This document shows positions 15,562 through 23,387 of a stretch of DNA of 38,627 nt, piece by piece. Below the pieces are notes generated by a model. It searched no databases. It was given only the letters and a program-made list of their open reading frames with translations, and was not told the DNA's origin. The position numbers and the translations under genes were made by a program. Numbering within the stretch: the stretch's first letter is position 1; each line of letters starts with the position of its first letter. This DNA is from an uncultured Christensenella sp. (GTDB lineage: Bacteria; Bacillota; Clostridia; Christensenellales; Pumilibacteraceae): positions 107,607-146,233 of the forward strand of contig CAJTNI010000003.1 of the NCBI GenBank assembly GCA_910577945.1, given 5' to 3'.

Positions 15562-18087
15562 CTACGCCTTGCACGCGTATCCCGCGTCCTCGACCGCCTT
15601 GACCACCGCGCTTATATCGAACTCGCCCGATACGCGCGCCTCGCCCGTTTCGAGCGCGACGTCTGCCTCCGTAACGCCGCTCACGCCCTCAATCGCCTTT
15701 TTCACGCGACCCACGCAATGCATGCAGCTCATGCCTTCCACCTTGAAAACCTTCATACCCATATCTCCTTTTTTACCGTAATTGTATATTTGCACGCTTT
15801 GGCTCGCGCCTGCGTCCATACCGAGTTTATGCGCGTTTTTTCTGCGTATGCCGTCGAGCTTGCGCGGCAGCCGTCCGTCGTCGAACCGCATGACGGTAAG
15901 CCGCAGCGCGTTGAGCACCACGAACAGCGACGAGAACGCCATTGCGCCCGCCGCAATCATTGGATTGAGCGTCACGCCTATCGGGAACAGCACGCCCGCG
16001 GCGAGCGGTATGCCGAGCGTATTGTAGATAAACGCCCAAAACAAATTTTGCTTGATATTGCCGAGACTGTAACGCGAAACCGCCATTGCGCGCGGCACGT
16101 CAATCAAATCCGATTTAACCAGCACCACGTCCGCCGCCTCGATTGCCACGTCCGTGCCCGAGCCGATGGCGATACCCACGTCCGCGGCTTTGAGCGCGGG
16201 CGCGTCGTTTATTCCGTCGCCCACCATCGCCGTCTTGCCGTCGGCTTTGAGCTTCTCGACTATATCGAGCTTATCCTCGGGCATTACGTTGCAATACACC
16301 TCGGTGATGCCCACGCGCTCGGCTATCTTTTTCGCCTGCGTCTCGTTGTCGCCCGTGAGCATAACCACGCGCGCGCCCGCTCTGCGCATCAGCTCGATTG
16401 CGGTTTTGCTCGACGGCTTGACCTCGTCGTCCACCTCAATCGCGCCGAGCAGCTCGCCGCGCCTGCACAATAGCACCGTTTGCGCGCCGTCCGTTTCCGC
16501 CATCACGCCAAACTTTTCCATAAGCCGCGCCGAGCCGAGCGCGTACTCCGCGCCGTCCACCCTGCCGACGACGCCCAAGCCGATTTTATACTCGCTGTCC
16601 GTAGCCGTCGCCGTCTCGCCCGAGTACGCCGCAATCACCGCGCGCGCAAGCGGGTGCGTGGACGTTGATTCCAACGCGGCGGCAATCCTCAGCACGCTTT
16701 GCGTATCGCCCGCGAACGCGCCGAACGCCTCGACGCGCACAACCCGCGGCTCGCCCTCGGTAATGGTCGCAGTTTTGTCGAGCGCAAAAATTTTGACGCT
16801 TTCCAAACTTTGCAGCGTTTCTGCGTTTTTCACAAGCACGCCGTACGCCGCAGCCCGCCCCGTGCCCGCCATGACTGCGACGGGCGTCGCCAGCCCGAGC
16901 GCGCACGGACACGAAATTACCAGCACGGATATCGCCATTGTGAGCGCCTGTCCGACAGTGCCCACGAAAAGCCACACGACGAGCGCGACCAAAGCGACCG
17001 CGCACACCACGGGCACGAACACCGCCGACACCTTGTCGGCAATTTTTTGTATGGGCGCTTTCGACCCGCCCGCGTTTTCTATAAGCTCGATAATCTTGCT
17101 GAGCGTGGTGTCCGCGCCCACCTTTTCGGCGCGCACCGCTATTCTGCCCGTCAAGTTCGCCGACGCCGTAGTCACCGCCGCGCCCGCCGTCGCCTCCTCG
17201 GGAATGGACTCGCCCGTAATCGCCGACTTGTCGAGCGTGGTCGCACCCTCGGTAATCACGCCGTCGCACGGGATATATTCGCCGGGCAGCACGATTACCG
17301 TGTCGCCGACGACAATCTCCTCGACCGCCACCGTCGTCTGCACGCCGTCGCGCACGACCGTCGCGGTCTGCGGGCGCAGACGCAGGAGCTTATCCACCTC
17401 CGAACGCGTCTTGCCCTTCGACTTGGCTTCCAAAAACTTGCCGAGCGTGACGAGCGTAAGTATCATCGCCGCAGACTCGAAAAACAAGCTCATGGCGAGC
17501 TCCGCGCCGCCCGTAGCGTCGCCGTCAACCATTCGCGAATTTATCAAAAACACCGCTACAAGCCCGTAAACGTACGCCGCGCCGCTGCCCAGCGACACCA
17601 AAGTGTCCATGTTCGGCGCGCGGTGCACGACCGACTTGACCCCGCCTATGAAAAACTTGCCGTTTATAACAAGCACGGGCGTCGTAAGCACAAGCTGAAT
17701 GAGCGCGAACGACGCGGGATTTTTGTGCGGGTCGAGCGCGCCCATGGGCAGCCCCGCCATATGCCCCATGGAAAAATACATCATGGGCAGCAAAAACACC
17801 ATAGACGCGATAAACCGCGCCAACAGCCGCTTGGATTCGTCGGGCGTCGCCGATTGCGCTTTGGACGCCTTGTCGGACTGCGCGCCCGCGCCGCTCACGC
17901 TCGCGCCGTACCCCGCGGACTCCACCGCGGCGATAACGTCGCCGTCGTCAAGCTCCGTGTCCACAGTCATGCGGTTCGTCATAAGGTTGACCGTAACCTC
18001 GCACGCGCCCGCCTTTTTGACCGCCTTTTCCACATGCGTCGCGCACGCAGCGCACGTCATGCCCGTAATGTCGAAGTTTTTCTTCAT
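15562..18087 (-). CDS. copA: Copper-exporting P1B-type ATPase with HMA domains at both ends
   Basis: This 841-residue pump should export Cu(I). It has an N-terminal heavy-metal domain (GMTCAAC, Cys12 and Cys15), about eight membrane segments, the TGES actuator loop, the CPC metal site (Cys393-Pro-Cys395), the STHP nucleotide motif, GDGINDAPAL and a second heavy-metal domain at the C terminus (EGMSCMHC, Cys788 and Cys791) after a Lys-rich linker. That last domain resembles a CopZ chaperone fused in frame. The phosphorylation loop reads DKTAT (Asp437, with Ala440 encoded by GCG at 16768-16770) instead of the near-universal DKTGT, which is unusual. No CsoR or CopY gene is adjacent. A leaderless promoter precedes the gene. 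Confidence 0.93.
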   Translation of the reverse strand: MKKNFDITGMTCAACATHVEKAVKKAGACEVTVNLMTNRMTVDTELDDGDVIAAVESAGYGASVSGAGAQSDKASKAQSATPDESKRLLARFIASMVFLLPMMYFSMGHMAGLPMGALDPHKNPASFALIQLVLTTPVLVINGKFFIGGVKSVVHRAPNMDTLVSLGSGAAYVYGLVAVFLINSRMVDGDATGGAELAMSLFFESAAMILTLVTLGKFLEAKSKGKTRSEVDKLLRLRPQTATVVRDGVQTTVAVEEIVVGDTVIVLPGEYIPCDGVITEGATTLDKSAITGESIPEEATAGAAVTTASANLTGRIAVRAEKVGADTTLSKIIELIENAGGSKAPIQKIADKVSAVFVPVVCAVALVALVVWLFVGTVGQALTMAISVLVISCPCALGLATPVAVMAGTGRAAAYGVLVKNAETLQSLESVKIFALDKTATITEGEPRVVRVEAFGAFAGDTQSVLRIAAALESTSTHPLARAVIAAYSGETATATDSEYKIGLGVVGRVDGAEYALGSARLMEKFGVMAETDGAQTVLLCRRGELLGAIEVDDEVKPSSKTAIELMRRAGARVVMLTGDNETQAKKIAERVGITEVYCNVMPEDKLDIVEKLKADGKTAMVGDGINDAPALKAADVGIAIGSGTDVAIEAADVVLVKSDLIDVPRAMAVSRYSLGNIKQNLFWAFIYNTLGIPLAAGVLFPIGVTLNPMIAAGAMAFSSLFVVLNALRLTVMRFDDGRLPRKLDGIRRKNAHKLGMDAGASQSVQIYNYGKKGDMGMKVFKVEGMSCMHCVGRVKKAIEGVSGVTEADVALETGEARVSGEFDISAVVKAVEDAGYACKA

Positions 18088-18096
18088 ATTCCTAGT

Positions 18097-18125
18097 ATTT
18101 TACCATGATATTATTATCTTGTCAA
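18097..18125 (-). promoter_or_regulatory. Leaderless-type promoter of copA
   Basis: On the minus strand TTGACA (18120-18125), 17 bases and TAAAAT (18097-18102) are followed by only nine bases before the ATG at 18087. The transcript would have a leader of two or three bases, so the AGGA next to the start is unlikely to work as a full ribosome site. Confidence 0.75.
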
Positions 18126-18244
18126 CCGTATACGCGCCTTTGTCTCGGTCGGGCGCGTACGCTGCGATAAATTATCGACGCGCGAGGTGGGCGCAATACC
18201 GAAAATCCGTACTTTTACGCATGGGCGCGCATATATAAAGTATC

Positions 18245-19264
18245 ATGGAAAATATTACTATTGCATTGTACGACGACGCGCTGTGCGGCAGCTCGCCCGT
18301 CATGCCGTATGTGGGAGAACGATACTGCGGCAAAGATTTTACATATCCCGCAAAGCTGTATTTGGCGGCGGCGCTATTGCGGTGCGGGTTCGACGTGCTG
18401 GACGCGCCCGCGCCGCGCGCCGATATTCAGGACGTTATAATGCGCGTCAACCGCGCGGGCGCAGACGCGCTCGTCATGCTGTCGTACGCGGCGTTCGGGT
18501 CGAGACGGAGCTTTAACGACGCGCACGGCTTTGCCGTCAGGTTTCCGCTCGGACGGTTCGCCGTCAAGTCGCGCGTGCTGTGCGAGGATATTTGCGCCAA
18601 GCTCGCGCTCACGGGGCGCGACGGCGGCGTCGGCACGGACGGACTGTTGGGCGCGGTCAACTGCCCCGCCGCAGTAATCGACGCGGGCTATCTGACAAAT
18701 TTCGACGAGGCGAAGCTCGTTTCCGACCCCGACTTCGCGCTCGAATTTGCCGAGCACGTCGCGATGGGCGTATGCGAGCACTATTGCATGCCGTACGTAA
18801 AACGCGACGACGCATGCGCGTACCCGCTCTTGGGCGTGGGTCGGCGCGGCAAAAAGGTTAAAATGCTACAATGCCTGTTGAACGTTCACGGCGCGCGGCT
18901 CGCGCCCGACGGCGTTTTCGGCGGCGAAACGGATAAAGCGGTCAAGGCGTTTTGCGTGAACAACGGCAAGCCCAAGGACGGCGCGGTCACGCCCGAGGTA
19001 TGGTGCGACCTGCTGCTGTCGTCGCCGCCCGAGCTGACGCTCGGGTCGCAGGCTTGCGCCGCGCTGTATTTGCAGCGCAAGCTCAAAGCCAAGCTCTACC
19101 CCGCGCCGCAAAACGGCGTTTTCGACGACGCGACGCTCGACTGCGTAAACGCGTTTTTGGCGGACAGCGTCGGCGATGCGCGCGTGCAAAAGGACGGCGC
19201 GCTCGGCATGGACGTTTTCAGGCTTATTTGCACCGTCGGCGGCGGCAGACCGCGCTTGTTTTGA
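18245..19264 (+). CDS. Amidase_3-like protein without catalytic residues, plus two peptidoglycan-binding domains
   Basis: This 339-residue protein resembles N-acetylmuramoyl-L-alanine amidases of the AmiC/CwlC type in residues 1-183. The family's signature regions can be placed, but key residues differ: the region that normally reads SIHAN is MLSYAAFG (78-85, no His), the usual catalytic Glu of VELGFLSN is Asp146 in VIDAGYLTN, and no zinc-binding GHG is seen near the start. A good peptidoglycan-binding domain follows (about 195-255, with DGVFGGETDKAVKAF), then a weaker second one (about 265-330). There is no signal peptide. It is probably a non-catalytic wall-binding or cytoplasmic regulator; a changed active site is the alternative. 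A TATATA box seven bases before the ATG and the absence of a ribosome site suggest a leaderless start. Confidence 0.7.
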   Translation: MENITIALYDDALCGSSPVMPYVGERYCGKDFTYPAKLYLAAALLRCGFDVLDAPAPRADIQDVIMRVNRAGADALVMLSYAAFGSRRSFNDAHGFAVRFPLGRFAVKSRVLCEDICAKLALTGRDGGVGTDGLLGAVNCPAAVIDAGYLTNFDEAKLVSDPDFALEFAEHVAMGVCEHYCMPYVKRDDACAYPLLGVGRRGKKVKMLQCLLNVHGARLAPDGVFGGETDKAVKAFCVNNGKPKDGAVTPEVWCDLLLSSPPELTLGSQACAALYLQRKLKAKLYPAPQNGVFDDATLDCVNAFLADSVGDARVQKDGALGMDVFRLICTVGGGRPRLF

Positions 19265-19307
19265 CGCCGAAATTCGACAATCATTTATGCTATTGTATTA
19301 AAATAAT

Positions 19308-19336
19308 TTGACAGTATGTATGCAATGTGTTATAAT
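19308..19336 (+). promoter_or_regulatory. Consensus promoter of the TetR-family gene
   Basis: TTGACA (19308-19313), a 17-base spacer and TATAAT (19331-19336) match the housekeeping consensus exactly. A TetR protein often represses its own gene, but I see no clean palindrome over the boxes. Confidence 0.85.
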
Positions 19337-19371
19337 TATATGCAGAGACTTGACGGAATAAAGGCGAAACA

Positions 19372-19935
19372 ATGGCGACAAAGAAGAAAACTACGGACAA
19401 AATACGCGAGAGCTTGATTAAGCTTTTAAAGACGACCAAAAACCTCGACGACATAACCGCGACGGCGCTGTGCGACACCGCAGGCATTAACCGCGCCACG
19501 TTTTACTATCATTACAATTCGGTGCAGGACGTGTTCGAGGAAATTTACCGCAACGTGGAGCACGAGTTCACCGATTTCCTGACGCACTCCACAATCGGCT
19601 CGGACGGTACGCCCGAAAAGAGCTTTTACATAAAGTTTTTCGAGTTTGTCGCGCGCAACGCCGATATCTGCCGCATTATCATCAAAAGCGGCACGGGCGC
19701 GTTTTTATCGCGCGCGCTGGAAAGCGGGCGGTACAAGGTGTTGGGCGACATGAGCAAGCTTTTCCCCGCCTGCCCCACGTCCAAAATAGATTACTATTAC
19801 GTGTTCGTTTCCAACGGGTTCATGGGGCTGTTGCAGTATTGGCTGAACAACGGCATGCGCGAGAGCACGCGCGAAATAGCCGAAATCGGCGAGAAAATCG
19901 CTTACGGCGGCGTGGCGTATCTCGGCGGCGACTGA
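19372..19935 (+). CDS. TetR-family transcriptional regulator
   Basis: This 187-residue regulator has the N-terminal TetR helix-turn-helix in residues 7-52: the ITATALCDTAGINRATFYYHY segment contains the family's recognition helix and the F-Y-Y-H-Y signature. The C-terminal ligand domain (about 60-187) is mostly helical and carries several aromatic residues. It is of the type that in Firmicutes often has a TetR_C-like effector domain of unknown ligand. The weak AAAGGCG site precedes the ATG. It is a single-gene unit with its own promoter and terminator. Targets are unknown; the facing minus-strand membrane protein gene is one candidate. Confidence 0.85.
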   Translation: MATKKKTTDKIRESLIKLLKTTKNLDDITATALCDTAGINRATFYYHYNSVQDVFEEIYRNVEHEFTDFLTHSTIGSDGTPEKSFYIKFFEFVARNADICRIIIKSGTGAFLSRALESGRYKVLGDMSKLFPACPTSKIDYYYVFVSNGFMGLLQYWLNNGMRESTREIAEIGEKIAYGGVAYLGGD

Positions 19936-19958
19936 ATTTAAATCTAACATAATACCGA

Positions 19959-19993
19959 AACACCTCTCTTGCTACGGCAAAAGAGGTGTTTTT
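19959..19993 (+). terminator. Terminator of the TetR-family gene
   Basis: AACACCTCT and AGAGGTGTT, extended by TTGC/GCAA around the loop TACG, form a strong stem followed by five T. Confidence 0.88.
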
Positions 19994-20084
19994 ACATATG
20001 CGCACATGCGCAAGTATAGTATTTACACATAAATTTCGCACATATGCGGCGTTGCGCATACGTACGAAACCGCCGGCACTGGCG

Positions 20085-20795
20085 TCAGTTCTCTATCGCG
20101 TCGAACAGCACGACCTCCAATCTGTGCCGCATGCTCGCCTTTGCTATCGACAGCACCGTTATCAAATACGCGACGGCGGCTATCGCAAGCGGAATGTACG
20201 TAAAGTACCCGGGCACGAACACGCCCGCTATCGAGCAAAACAGAAATCCGTACGCGCCGATATACCAAAACCGCTCGAACGTGATATATATATACGTGAC
20301 GTACATCGAGCGCTTGCCCGACCGCGCCTCAAAGCCGTCCATATGAATGAGCGACGGCGCCGTCGCCGTTACCATGGACAAAAGAAAGCAAATCGACAGC
20401 ATTATTATCTGATTGATATTGACGTTTTTTATAGATTGGCTCGCGTCGAACTGCCGCATAATTCCGTAAATGGTAACGCCGCCCATGCACGCCGAAAGTA
20501 TCATGCAAAACAGCAATACCGACGGGAAATTACGCCGAATTTTGCCGCGCTTTTTAAGCGACGCGGCGAGCAGCACGATTGCCATGGGAATGACCGATAC
20601 GAGCATGAGCAACAGGTTGTTGTACTTGCTGTACGACTGAATTTCCAAATCGACGGGCTGATAGAAAATATTCACCTTGGGCGGCAGCATGGGCAGCGTA
20701 AGCGCAGTGACGAAAATCGCCAGCGTCGCTATCCACAGCGCCACCGTTATAAAAATCTTGTCGGAATCCTCCAAGCCGTTATGCCTTTGTCTCAT
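20085..20795 (-). CDS. DUF1648/SdpI-like integral membrane protein
   Basis: This 236-residue protein has about six membrane segments. The first loop (LPMLPPKVNIFYQPVDLEIQ) resembles the LP-x-I-P-H-x-N region of DUF1648/SdpI-type proteins, although the His-Phe core is not conserved, so the family call is tentative. It ends in a short polar tail. Its ATG overlaps the tsaD stop codon by four bases, and an AAAGGAG ribosome site lies within the end of tsaD, so it is cotranslated with the tRNA-modification gene. That coupling probably reflects operon packing rather than shared function. Confidence 0.6.
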   Translation of the reverse strand: MRQRHNGLEDSDKIFITVALWIATLAIFVTALTLPMLPPKVNIFYQPVDLEIQSYSKYNNLLLMLVSVIPMAIVLLAASLKKRGKIRRNFPSVLLFCMILSACMGGVTIYGIMRQFDASQSIKNVNINQIIMLSICFLLSMVTATAPSLIHMDGFEARSGKRSMYVTYIYITFERFWYIGAYGFLFCSIAGVFVPGYFTYIPLAIAAVAYLITVLSIAKASMRHRLEVVLFDAIEN

Positions 20796-21811
20796 TTGGC
20801 TTCTCCTTTGATTTTCAAATAGCTTACGGCGTTCAAATCGAGCCCCGCGGGCGCAACGCCGCCTTTAAGCATGTCCGCGCCGCGCCGCGCGACCATAGCC
20901 GCATTATCCGTGCACAGCGACAGCGGCGGGTACGTGGCGGTACAGCCGTATCTTTCGCTTTCCGCCCGCAGCTTTTCGCGCAGGTACGAGTTTGCCGACA
21001 CGCCGCCCGCCGCGACGAGCGTCTTTATGCCCGTGCGCCTAACCTCGGCAAACGCCGCGTCGATGAGCATATCCACCGCGGTCTTTTGGAACGACGCGCA
21101 AACGTCCTCCACGTTGACCGCCGCGCCGCGCTGCGCCTGCGTGTGCAGATAGTTGACAACCGCCGTCTTTAACCCCGAATAACTGAGCTCGCCGCCGCGC
21201 TTTTTGTGCGATATGAACTCTATGCTCGCGTTGCCGCTGCGCGCCAGCTTGTCGATTATCGGTCCGCCGGGGTACGGCAGCCCGAGAGCGCGCGCCACCT
21301 TGTCGAACGCCTCGCCTATCGCGTCGTCTACGGTCGTGCTTACCAAAGTAAACTCGTTCAAACCGTCCACGCGCACTATGCCCGTGTGTCCGCCGCTCGC
21401 CACCACCGCCAAAAACGGGGGTTTGAGCGCGGGACACGATATATAGTTTGCCGCAATATGCGCCTCGATATGATTGACCGCGTAAAGCGGCACGCCGAGC
21501 GCGTAGCTAAGCGCTTTTGCCGCCGACACGCCGACGAGCAGCGCGCCCACAAGCCCCGCGCCGTAAGTGACCGCCACCGCGTCGATATCGCCGCGCGTAA
21601 CGCCCGCGGCAGTCAACGCCTCGTCGATTACGGGCAAGATGGCAGTCAAATGATTGCGCGACGCGATTTCCGGCACGACGCCGCCGAACCTGCGGTGAAT
21701 TTCGATTTGCGACGATATGATATTCGACTTTAACTCGTCGCCGACAAGCACCGCCGCAGACGTTTCGTCGCACGACGTTTCTATTCCCAAAACAACAGTC
21801 GGTTCTTTCAT
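20792..21811 (-). CDS. tsaD: tRNA N6-adenosine threonylcarbamoyltransferase subunit TsaD
   Basis: TsaD transfers the threonylcarbamoyl group to adenosine 37 of tRNAs that read ANN codons, working with TsaB and TsaE. The 339-residue protein has the family start (GIETSCDETSAAV), the metal-binding His pair in NHIEAHIAANY, the ASGGHTG nucleotide loop and the GGVSAN segment near the end. I placed the start at the ATG at 21811, 11 bases after the prfB stop; a longer frame from 21970 would add 53 residues that overlap prfB and do not look like TsaD. tsaB and tsaE are not in the window. Confidence 0.95.
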   Translation of the reverse strand: MKEPTVVLGIETSCDETSAAVLVGDELKSNIISSQIEIHRRFGGVVPEIASRNHLTAILPVIDEALTAAGVTRGDIDAVAVTYGAGLVGALLVGVSAAKALSYALGVPLYAVNHIEAHIAANYISCPALKPPFLAVVASGGHTGIVRVDGLNEFTLVSTTVDDAIGEAFDKVARALGLPYPGGPIIDKLARSGNASIEFISHKKRGGELSYSGLKTAVVNYLHTQAQRGAAVNVEDVCASFQKTAVDMLIDAAFAEVRRTGIKTLVAAGGVSANSYLREKLRAESERYGCTATYPPLSLCTDNAAMVARRGADMLKGGVAPAGLDLNAVSYLKIKGEAK

Positions 21812-21822
21812 ATCCGTTTCCG

Positions 21823-22920
21823 CTAACCGCTCTTTTTGAGGTAGTCGATTATAAACTCCTCGATATGCCCGTCCATGACCGACGCAATGTCCGAATCCTC
21901 GTAGCCCGTGCGGTGGTCCTTGACAAGCGTGTACGGCTGAAACACGTACGAACGTATCTGACTGCCCCACTCGATTTTTTTGAGGTCGCCCTTAATGCTC
22001 GCCGCCTTTTCCGCCGCCTCGCGCTCTTTGAGCTCGACGAGCTTGCTTTTGAGCATTGTCATAGCCATTTCGCGGTTTTGCGTCTGGCTGCGCTCGTTCT
22101 GGCACGTTACGACTATGCCAGTCGGGAAATGCGTTATGCGTATCGCCGAATCGGTCTTGTTTATGTGCTGTCCGCCCGCGCCGCTGCTGCGGTACGTGTC
22201 CACGCGTATCTCGTCGGGATTGATTGTGACGGTTATGTCGTCCTTGATTTCGGGCATGACCTCCAAGCTCGCGAACGACGTGTGCCGCCGCGCGTTGGCG
22301 TCGAACGGCGATATACGCACAAGCCTGTGCACGCCCTTTTCCGCCTTCAAGTACCCGTACGCGTTCATTCCGCGCGCGATAAACGTTACGCTCTTAATGC
22401 CCGCTTCGTCGCCGTCGAGCCTATCCACGACCTCGACGTCGTATCCGTTGTGCTCGCAGTACATGCGGTACATGCGGAAAAGCATGGACACCCAATCCTG
22501 CGCCTCCGTGCCGCCCGCGCCCGCATGCAACGACATTATCGCGTCCGACTTGTCGTACTCGCCCTTTAACAACGCCGCCACCTGCGCGCTTTCCGCCGCG
22601 CCGACGAGCGCGTCGGTCTCCGCAACAAGCTCCTGCATGAGCTCGTCGTCGTGCTCCGCCTCCAACAACTCCGCCATGGCGTTGAGGTCGTCGACCGTCT
22701 TGAACAGCTTGGTAAACCTGTCCAACACGCCGTCGATATACTTCGCCTCGCTGTTGACCGCTTGCGCGACCTTGGGGTCTTGATAGAGCGCGGGGTCGTT
22801 CTGCTTTACTTCGAGTTCCGCGCGCCGCGCTTTCAGCTTATCGGGCACGACGGCGGCGTACGCGTCGGTAATCATGCCCGACGCTTCTCGTATTCGTATT
22901 TTACAGCTTTCTATATCCAT
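21823..22920 (-). CDS. prfB: Peptide chain release factor 2, without programmed frameshift
   Basis: RF2 ends translation at UGA and UAA. The 365-residue protein carries the SPF anticodon-like tripeptide (in RISPFDANARR) and the catalytic GGQ (in SSGAGGQHINKTDSAIR). Most bacterial prfB genes contain an in-frame UGA after about 25 codons and need a +1 frameshift to be read. Here the matching region (codons 20-35, around YAAVVPDKLKARRAELE) is one open frame with no CTTTGA site, so that autoregulation is absent. The start at 22920 is the first ATG after an in-frame stop and has no clear ribosome site. tsaD and the membrane protein follow closely in the same operon. Confidence 0.95.
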   Translation of the reverse strand: MDIESCKIRIREASGMITDAYAAVVPDKLKARRAELEVKQNDPALYQDPKVAQAVNSEAKYIDGVLDRFTKLFKTVDDLNAMAELLEAEHDDELMQELVAETDALVGAAESAQVAALLKGEYDKSDAIMSLHAGAGGTEAQDWVSMLFRMYRMYCEHNGYDVEVVDRLDGDEAGIKSVTFIARGMNAYGYLKAEKGVHRLVRISPFDANARRHTSFASLEVMPEIKDDITVTINPDEIRVDTYRSSGAGGQHINKTDSAIRITHFPTGIVVTCQNERSQTQNREMAMTMLKSKLVELKEREAAEKAASIKGDLKKIEWGSQIRSYVFQPYTLVKDHRTGYEDSDIASVMDGHIEEFIIDYLKKSG

Positions 22921-23068
22921 GAAAAATCGATAGGGAACTAGTAATTGATAATACTTAATTTAGTTATTAAGGGGTGACATATCGCCCGCGCGGTATTCAT
23001 TTGTGACGTGCCGAATGGTTGGCAAATTGGTAGAGGGATTTTTTGATTTCGCCCCGTTAAAGTGCGGC
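22921..23068. other. Intergenic region upstream of prfB
   Basis: This stretch begins the 461-base gap between secA and prfB. It must hold the prfB promoter, but I see no pair of good boxes. The AT-rich part near 22945-22975 (minus strand TAAGTATTATC) is the best candidate. No gene is supported; an open frame across 22960-23400 is made of repeat sequence. Confidence 0.4.
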
Positions 23069-23130
23069 GGTTCGCCCGGATTTCTCCACTCCGCGCCTCG
23101 TGCCTCGGCGCTACGGTCGAAATGACGGGG
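23069..23130. repeat. Dispersed repeat of the CATTTCGACCG/GGAGAAATCC type
   Basis: On the minus strand the segment reads CATTTCGACCG, then a GC-rich middle, then GGAGAAATCCGGGCG. From memory, this pattern recurs between genes in many gut Firmicutes and other gut bacteria, and its accidental translations (HFDRS, WRNPG) often appear in protein lists. It is one copy only in this window, so the family link is recall, not measured. An additional imperfect palindrome lies just downstream (about 23213-23262). Confidence 0.5.
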
Positions 23131-23260
23131 TTTAAAACCGTACGGTATTTTCCATATCCACATCATATCGAGCCGTTGCGCGGGCGCATAGACGCGAGCT
23201 TTCGTAGGGGTAGTCGAGCACAGGCGGCAAGTCCCCGAAGAGTTTTGCCTATACCGAGTG

Positions 23261-23387
23261 CTTTGAGCGCGGAGACGCGAGCAAGACGGACAGCTGGCGA
23301 CGAGGCGCGACGGGCGCGTAGACCCCCTACGTAACCGAGCGCCGAGGAGCACGCAGTCCGTATTGCGACGCGGATACGCGCTCAAAG
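23261..23387. repeat. Structured dispersed repeat, copy A, at the secA stop codon
   Basis: The element is an imperfect palindrome of 127 bases. It starts CTTTGAGCGCGGAGACGCG and ends CGCGCTCAAAG, so its last 11 bases are the inverse of its first 11. Inside are a second inverted pair (ACGGAC/GTCCGT) and a central hairpin CGTAG/CTACG. Copy B at 30489-30674 shares the ends and the core. The right end supplies the Leu-stop (CTT TGA) of secA. Confidence 0.7.

Noticed and set aside
21812..21970. 53-residue N-terminal extension of TsaD
   Set aside because: It overlaps the end of prfB, has no resemblance to TsaD, and the ATG at 21811 matches the normal family start.
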